Assembly (NCBI GenBank): GCA_000349905.1
Contig: KB722744.1
Coordinates: forward strand, 1 to 64,000
Source: Volvariella volvacea V23
Taxonomy: Eukaryota > Basidiomycota > Agaricomycetes > Agaricales > Pluteaceae
Length of the DNA: 64,000 bases
Direction of reading: 5' to 3'
In this document: one piece after another, positions 56,680 to 64,000 of the stretch
How positions within the stretch are numbered: the first letter of the stretch is position 1
Layout of the letters: every line of letters begins with the position of its first letter
Notes under the pieces: model-generated
What the model was told of the DNA's origin: nothing
What the model saw: the letters and a program-made list of their open reading frames with translations, nothing else
Database searches by the model: none
Program-made: the position numbers and the translations under genes

Positions 56680-59600
56680 TTCATTTGGAATTTCTTTCCT
56701 TTGGGCTTCAGGCAGTTCTTTCTACTTGCTTTATCGTTCATCTATGCACATAGACTTTGGTGTGTTCGCACCAATCCCCTCCCTCCCGACTGGCTACGTA
56801 AATCGTCAAAAGGCATCATTCAACAACTATAATTCGCATCAAACACATCGTGATCGTCTTTTTATCCATCACCTCACATTTACTCACAAATCTGGTGCTC
56901 ATCACTCCTCGCTTTCCCTGCATCTGTAGTTCAAGTTTACCAAATTGCACACGACGTTGATCTAAGCGCCTGGCCTCAAGGATCTAACCAGCATATGACA
57001 TGCGCCCCATTTCGCATTCTTAATCAGGGCGAGATTTCCGCCCCTCGTTACATACGTACGCCTCGAGACTTCTAGGGTACCCCTGTAGTTATTGAATGAA
57101 AACGACCGTGATCATGGATGTGATCCTAAGTTAATTCCGACGGGTGGAGGTTAGGTAGTTCAAAGAATATGTACATAACTTTTATTCGATAGTTATTCTG
57201 ATATCTGGGGCATCAGGGGCTCGCCATCAAGATTCGTTGGTGCATACGTTCGCTTAGCAGTGTTGATCATTGCTCTTATGTAGTTATAACATTCGTGTAG
57301 GATAGACGTTGCTTCACTATGTAGGTATATCATGAAAATAGACAAACATGATCAATTCCAATCCATCCTGAGAAGGATAAACCATCTCGCTCTCCTACTT
57401 CCACCCAACCCTTCTTACACATGCCCTCCACCACCTGATCCTGTCTTTCTGGAATCAGTCCATTTCAAAATGCGACGCACTGGGCTCAGTGATGGCCGTC
57501 AGCATCGCCACTGTCCCAACAGAACACAAGCCTCTGTACCGCATAGCGTATGTCACAGAACGAGTCCTCAAATCTGCATCGGTTCCCACTGCAGGGGCGT
57601 TCCCTGCTCCTCATTCCATGATGCACCGAAAAAAACTCCTGGCAATCAACCCTGACGAAAGATGGCATCATATTTGCACATGTTTGGAATTGAGGCTCCC
57701 GCAACGTGTTAGATGGCGCTGGCACTGGTTTATCAATTTTTTGATAAACCTGAATAGGTAAAGTGTGCCTAAATAAGTGTATAAGGTCATCGTTATCTAA
57801 ATTAGAGCTGTAGTTGTAATTAGATCGCGTCTGTCGCGTATTGGAGAGGTACAAGGTGGCGGTGCGCACTCCGAGGCGTTCGGTCTGTCCGCGATGATGG
57901 CGAACGCGTTTCCCTCGTGTTTCAAAACACAAGTTCTAGGGGAAGCTGGCAGTGGAGGGGGGTAAGGAACCTACAGGCGCGTGTACTCTTGGATGGAAAA
58001 TTTTCGTGTGGGCTGTACACTTCAACAACACCATAGGCGCATGTTCTTTCCCGCCTGGAAGGGCTTGGACGACGCTAGTGCATTTCCATTTCTCCGACAC
58101 GACATGCTCGTAATAGGCAAGTGAGTGTCTGCGGCCGAGGTCTTGCTCCTAAACAGCAAAAATGTGGCCCACCCACCGACACATGACCTTGCGCGCATGG
58201 CTGGTTAAGGCCACTACTCGCGGTAAGACCCCAGCCATCCCTCAACGCAGCTAGTTATGTTATTGCCTTCTGATTTCCTCTCCAGCGAACTAGAGCTGTG
58301 CTGAAAACAAGACCGATGTAATATCAACCCCTTGAACCTTGGCTTTGCGCTAGGATTTCGCCTAGGATATCTAGATCGTAAGACAAAACCCCCGCTGCTA
58401 CTGCTTTGTGCTAGGCTAGGAAGCTAAGATACCTGAGGTGCGTGATCGTCGGGGGAGATAGACTTCGGCGCAGGTCGTATGACTGCTGGACGTACCTAAT
58501 GTGGGTTGATTTTCTACAAATGGGACCATGCGGAACTAGTAAAACCGAGCTTTATTTGACCAAACGTAGCGTAGACAAAGGTAACAAAGATTTCATAAAT
58601 CTCCTGATTTTTCTTGTTGAGGACCCACGGTTCCTGTATGTGGTCAGAAGCGCTGGTGCATCTTGCTGATTTTTTTCTTCTCCAAATATTACGAAAGGCA
58701 AAACATAAAGCTGCTGTAGTGTTACACTTGCTTTCTTGGCTTTGTGTTAGTTCGTCTAGGGATTTTCTATGCTGTAGACGCTAATGAGTCGTGGGCGCTT
58801 CGACGCTGTTGGGCACTCGGTGAATTGCTCATCCAGCCGACCTTGTCGCTAACACATGCGCACTGCAGCGACGTTGCTTTGTTATATGCAAAGAATAATT
58901 AGGTGACCGATGCTGATAGGATGGCAGTGGATTCAAGTTATCGTGTTCAAAACCTCTAATCAACATTGGACTACAGAATCCTATCCGCACTTGACTTATT
59001 ACTGTAGAGAAAACAGCTCATGCAAACGAAAGAGCTCAACCCACATGAGCACTTCCTGGTCTATTTATTTGTGCCGAATACAAGCTATGAATCATCTCCA
59101 ACGCATTGTGGGCTCTGATGTGCAGTTGTGACTCTTGCAGTCGCCAACAGCTATGCGATTCGTAGTAGAGCTTTTCGACTTCATACGCGGACATGAACAA
59201 TGCTATGATCAATTCCGAGCCCTACCTCCCCGCAGTAACTCAAGGACGAGTATGACCCACGCTAACCGTAGATCCAGGACGAAGCCTTTCACTGATCATG
59301 ATCTAGCATTGCATTGAAACTACCAGTACGCGACAAATTACATAATAAAACTGTTATGCCACAAACAATCATTGCACCTAAACTTGTTCTTGAACTACTC
59401 CTGCTTTGTGTGCAAGTCCGAAATAGGAGGTTTGTGATGATGTAAGACGATCGCCGATCGAGGATGGTTTCCTTATTTGGACTCAAATCTCCTAAAACTT
59501 TGGGTCACAAAAACGACGGGATGAGAGTATAATTATTGGTCACGGCATGCTTTACAGCAATCGTAGTTAGCTATGTTGTAATACACGTATGTAATCCGGC

Positions 59601-60991
59601 GGTAAAATAATTTATGGGACGTTCGGATATCCGTGCTCAGCTCGGCGCTGAACCCCCGCGGCGCAAAGGCCAACTACTCATCGTCCGGTGTGCGTGCACT
59701 TCGTTCTGAAAAATGAAATGCTGTATAGCTTGTGATTCGCTGTGCTGCACAGAGAATTGTGCAAAGCCTCGCCCAGGATACAGCCCTCGATCCTAAGGGC
59801 ACGGTGCATCCGGGCTCTCCATCTCCAGGGCTTGCGCCCCCTTCAATATCTCCATTGTACTTGATCGTGACGCGACGGGAAAAGCAGAACGGAGTGCATA
59901 GATCCTGTGCACCGTGGTAATATAACCATAATAGCTGTAGAGCCGAATCAAAATGAACACCATTGTTATGGTTGCAGGTGCTACCGACTCCCGTTGCGCC
60001 GCTGTAAGTGTCAAGCTATAGGGCCACTAGGAGGTAAAGAATAGGGTACGATGTGTTAGGGAAGAACGTGTACCGTCTAACAATAAGCGCAACACGTCTG
60101 GAAAATGCGCATGTGTACCGGATGGAGGGGATTGTGTTGGGGATAGATTAAGGTGCACCCCTCGTGTTGACGGAGAAGTACACAGGTTTCCTGACAGGAA
60201 AGACGCGCTATTCCTAGGTAAGCAGGCAGGCGTAAAGAAACATCAAGCCGGGAGGGAGTACACATGGTCCCCCAAGTCAAACGCACCTCACTGCCACTCG
60301 ACAAATCGTGGTCATAGAATTGGCGAGCCGGGAATCAGGCATTGGAATCCGAACACCCTGCATCTCCAATTTGATTGGGTTCGCGCATGTGTTCAAGTGC
60401 TGTGTTGCAGACCTTTCTAAACCCGGAGTTTTTCATCAAAACTCTACTTAATACAGGTTACAAGGCTTCCCAATTCATGGAACATCAGACGGGTGCTCTA
60501 TCCTCATGGTTTCCTAACCCCTTGAGTCGGGAAGATACCTCCCCATCCCAAACATAATGGCATCTCATTTCACCTCATTTTCTATGCCAAAGGACAAGTA
60601 GATACGAGATTGCATATACTTGACCTTGGAGTAGCAGATAGATATTGTGAGGTTGCGCCGCATTCCTTTTATATCTGACCCTGAAATTACGTGAGTGTGG
60701 GTTTGTTTGCGGGACCATCTCAGATCTCCGAGGTCGACGGGCACCTGAGGAGCCCAGGATCGTGTGTCACGAATGGGGTGTAGTTTAGATGTCAAGCAAA
60801 TTTCGGATTACCGATTCCAATATTTGTTCTGCAAGGCGATGTGAGAAGGTTCATCCGTTCCGGATTACGGTATGTCACCCTTAGTACCTGTCGCGTAGCT
60901 TAAAAAGGTGGCACACGCACCCTAGGACATCACTATCCACCTTCCACCTTCCACCTCCACTTCCGCTGCTTGCTATAACATTTTCCTCTAC
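56680..60991. other. Gene-poor 4.3-kb stretch
   Basis: No supported gene. Open frames at 57332-57655, 57486-57932 (minus), 58910-59131 and others lack motifs and neighbouring exons. Near 58342-58425 the words GCTTTGCGCTAGG and GCTTTGTGCTAGG with CCTAGGAT occur as loose repeats. No tRNA was recognised by eye. Confidence 0.4.
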
Positions 60992-62014
60992 ATGGTGCGC
61001 ACTAGTACGAAAAATAAGCGTCAGGAGCCGCGAAGTCGAAAGGTAGCCGTCGATAGGGCCATCCCCGACAGGCTCGAGAGGGCAAAAAACTATGTACGTA
61101 CCCCCCATATTTCCTCTGCTTGATCGTTTTGTATTTAATGATCCCTCAAGATTAAGGCGTGGGGAAGGAGAGTCGCAGCCCCCAATGTTTTTCCAAAAAT
61201 GGAGCAACCTCACGAAATGGGTACCATCACCCTCGATGGGCAATACTCTGCGTCAAGAAGCCCTTTCCAGCAGTCATCCCCTTCATTAGGGAACAGAAGG
61301 GAGACAGGGAGACACCGTCGCCGTAGGGAGCAAGCCAACGACCCGCCGAATCCCCTCACTCCAACTCCCCTTCATACCGCTGGGACGGGCTTGCGCCGCA
61401 CTGCCCAGCACACCCGTCCCGAGGCCCCAGCCCTCACACCTTCTCCATTGCAATTCCCCTTCATATCCTTAAGCATTTCCGAGCCCCAGGAGGAGCCCCC
61501 TACTACAGAAAATATTCACGCGGTATTTTACTCCGTCGGCACTACTTCTACATGCCCGGAAGCTGTTGTCGCCGATGGGGGACCTCACCCAGTCTACCCC
61601 TACCCGCAACAAGTATACCAAAATAACGGCTACCAGTCGCCACCCTCGCAGTTCTCTCTATTCTCCCCCTACCAAGGGTACAGTGATCAGGGCTTGCTTC
61701 AAGGTGTGCAAAATCAGCCTTCGGAATATTTGCCCTACATCGGCGATCCCGATATTCAACAATTGCAAGCCCCCTCTTACGACTTTGACTCTTACGCAGC
61801 ACACAGCATCACGGATTCAAGTGCGGCGCAATTGTATCAGCATAATTTGTTCTTGCCCCCGCAGTATTCATCGCCCAACCCATCAACCCCTTCATCCATC
61901 TCCTCCAACTTCTCAACCGCGTCCTCCAGTCAGGACACCTATGCCCAATGCGAGTCCCAAGTCATGGAAGTCCCTCAGCATCCGTACTATTATCAGCCCC
62001 ACCCCTTCTCATAA
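60992..62014 (+). CDS. Low-complexity, probably nuclear protein of unknown function, about 321 aa
   Basis: Proposed exons 60992-61093 and 61151-62014, using a strong GTACGT donor. The N-terminus is basic (MVRTSTKNKRQEPRSRKV, RLERAKNYIKAWGRRVAAP). The remainder is rich in Pro, Gln, Ser and Tyr (PYPQQVYQNNGYQSPPSQ, QYSSPNPSTPSSISS), like transactivation regions of fungal transcription regulators. No DNA-binding domain was recognised. Without the intron, the frame could start at MEQPHEMG (61199). Function unknown. Confidence 0.55.
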
Positions 62015-62651
62015 CATGATGCATGACCCTAGGAAATCGCGTCCTTCCTAATTTGGTGAAGTATTTCGCCAGACATCTTCCTCGCTACAATTTACTTCCT
62101 GTTTCCTTTTCTCATTTACTTCTTCCCTAAATGCATTCCCCGTCGTTGCTAACCCTCTGTGCACGTGGAGGGATTATGTACTTCATGCTTTTGCTAATGC
62201 CCCTGTACGATACGTCATGCTTCGTGAATTCCTCGTTTATGACATTAGGCACACGCTTTACTTCGCCTCATTTTTTTCATGGTCCATGTCTCATGCTTTT
62301 TACTTTGCTCTGTGTTCTTTGCTCTCTTGTAACTAACTACGCTCGTCCCTTCTACGTTTCTTATGCGTTCTGTACCTTTATCCTCTCCAAGGTACAATTT
62401 TCTCTTGCTCGTACTAATTTATTAAAGAGGTCCTGTCTGACACAAATGTACTACACGAAGTTGTATCCTCTACGGCGAGACTCAATCTAGCAGTGTACAG
62501 AATGTGCAAGAACTTGAGAAACCTGCAAGCGTCTAGCGAAGCAGTCGGTATATTCCGACCTTGATACAAACATGCACAAACAGCAAACCCGTCCCCGCGA
62601 GCTCCCACCGTCCCAAATCGCCAACCACTTTACGCAGACTCGTCGAAAACC
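62015..62651. other. Intergenic stretch
   Basis: T-rich 3' region of the preceding gene and upstream region of NDUFA1. No gene seen. Confidence 0.4.
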
Positions 62652-63196
62652 ATGCCTGTTCCCTGGGAAGCCCTCATTCCTTTTGGTGTGTCTTGGCTGC
62701 TGCATTATGCGATGTAGGAGCCTAAAAATGACAAATGCTTTTGATGGGATGCAGGTCTGTTGACCGCCATGTTCGGAGCAGCCGGGACACTCCTGAATGT
62801 CTCGACAAGAGCGCAAAATCAAGGAAAGGTATGTGAAACCCAACGCTCAATTGTTGGTGAAACGCTCATATGAATTGGATGCGCCAAACACACTGCCACC
62901 GTCGATAACCCATCTCTTCACAATTCCTTTTATACGTCCGCATGTAAACCGGAATACAAACTCTTTGGCGAATATTTGAACTCGGGAAGCCCCCTCGTTA
63001 CCATATCGATAGATGGGACGAAATGATGATGAGACGGGATGAAAGATTGACAGGTCATAAACGAGGGCAAACGGTACGCTATAACGTCTACATCCACGCT
63101 CAATTGGTCCCCTCAAACACCTGCTTGTAGGATAACCCTATCGCGCCCCCAGAATTCTCAACGAACAGTGTGTGGTACACGGAACGGGCAACGTAG
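62652..63196 (+). CDS. NDUFA1: NADH:ubiquinone oxidoreductase MWFE-type subunit (NDUFA1), 85 aa
   Basis: Four exons: 62652-62685, 62755-62828, 62990-63073, 63131-63196. The protein opens MPVPWEALIPFGLLTAMFGA, the single N-terminal membrane helix of the family, then AGTLLNVSTRAQNQGK, PPRYHIDRWDEMMMRRDERL and the C-terminal DNPIAPPEFSTNSVWYTERA. The length fits the fungal 9.5-9.8-kDa subunit. It is an accessory subunit in the membrane arm of mitochondrial complex I. The exons are too short to stand out as open frames. Confidence 0.94.
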
Positions 63197-64000
63197 AATG
63201 CATGGTACCGACATGCTAATGACTTTGTTCCGTTTGCTGGTATTGGTCACATTTTTGATATCCTAGAGTTGGTTCTGGACTACAAGGGCCTTGTAACGCA
63301 ATCTCGTTTCCGTGCTTAATGGAACCAAAGCCTTATCGACTAAAATGGTGTGCAACGATGGGTGGTGGAACGTCTTCTGCAGTAAGATCAGCCGGAGGGG
63401 TTGCGTTCGGTTCATTTTCAGCATACTACCACCGCCACCCGGACCCTGCAATCTAATCAACCGGCAATCCTTAGGAACAGCATGCTACATGTTCTCAACT
63501 CTAACCCCCACTACGGTATGGAGCCGTGACGTCAAGCGGAATTACAGCAACTAGTCAGCTGAGCTGCAACTACCCCCGATTCACAACAGGACCTGAAGCA
63601 GTCGAAAGCGTTCTCCCACTCATGTGCCTATGCTCGTTACACGGGCTCCACGGCACAGTCGTTGACGCATGCCCTGTGGCGAACTGCATCCGCTACCAAA
63701 CGCGTATAATCGTGAAGACAGCGTCAGTAAGCTTGTAATTGTGGTAGGTAATATGACCTTTTTATGACTTTGCTTTCATTGTTTTTGTGCTTGTACGAGA
63801 GATCGCAGATCCTGACCTGTTTCAGCCTTTTCTATGATGGACGTACACCAAACTCTGAAGGGCCCGAAGACGAACATAATTACAATCGTACGGCCGCAAA
63901 AGGTTTGATTGAACGCTGATCCGCCGCGACTCTCTTGAGTTTTGGAACCCTGGTGGCGTCCCGTGGTCACCAAACGCCCAACATCTCGGGAGTCTCCTGG
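63197..64000. other. Terminal stretch without a supported gene
   Basis: Nothing recognisable on either strand up to the window edge. A gene could begin outside the window. Confidence 0.4.

Noticed and set aside
57486..57932. 148-codon minus-strand open frame in the gene-poor region
   Set aside because: Composition is not protein-like and no splice partners or motifs were found.

Overview
The window is eukaryotic nuclear DNA from a filamentous fungus, most likely a mushroom-forming basidiomycete (Agaricomycetes). The reasons are dense introns of about 45-90 bases with GTRNGT donors and YAG acceptors, small exons, short intergenic spaces, and gene families typical of that group: F-box proteins with degenerate repeats, an AA9 polysaccharide monooxygenase, multi-exon microsomal P450s and Cys-rich membrane-anchored secreted proteins. 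No operons, rRNA, CRISPR arrays or convincing tRNAs were seen. All exon joins are hand-made; nearly every model closes in frame through all junctions. Bases 23357-23456 are a 100-N assembly gap.

Layout. 2.1-6.1 kb: a 562-aa protein of unknown function facing a DsbA-like thioredoxin-fold protein. 6.5-14.9 kb: five same-strand tandem genes for small von Willebrand factor A (vWA) proteins with MIDAS-like metal sites, one of them degraded. 15.2-21.2 kb: two 502-aa cytochrome P450s, inverted relative to each other and identical in all ten exon lengths, enclosing a conserved PCI-domain CSN12/THP1-type gene. 23.2-30.6 kb: a secreted Cys-rich (BAS2-like) protein interrupted by the assembly gap, a tandem pair of Cys-rich membrane-anchored proteins whose upstream DNA is duplicated too, the spliceosomal gene DIB1, and a third Cys-rich protein. 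31-41 kb: F-box, ER thioredoxin-like membrane protein, KEX1 carboxypeptidase, second F-box protein. 41.3-46.3 kb: a duplicated module of an unknown 218-219-aa protein, an HNH-like protein and an aminoglycoside-phosphotransferase (APH)-like kinase; one copy is mostly intact and the other is a deletion-fused relic. 47.7-48.8 kb: AA9 LPMO. 49.2-51 kb: protein-lysine methyltransferase-like gene. 54-56.7 kb: BUD31 divergent from a TB2/DP1/HVA22 protein. 61-63.2 kb: a low-complexity nuclear-type protein and the complex I subunit NDUFA1. Two gene-poor stretches lie at 51-54 kb and 56.7-61 kb.

How the genes relate. Housekeeping genes (CSN12, DIB1, KEX1, BUD31, NDUFA1, TB2/DP1, methyltransferase) form a scaffold. 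Between them lie lineage-specific families expanded by local duplication (vWA x5, P450 x2, Cys-rich x2 plus relatives, the 218-aa/HNH/APH module x2). These expanded blocks are the best candidates for undescribed biology, above all the vWA array and the 218-aa/HNH/APH module.
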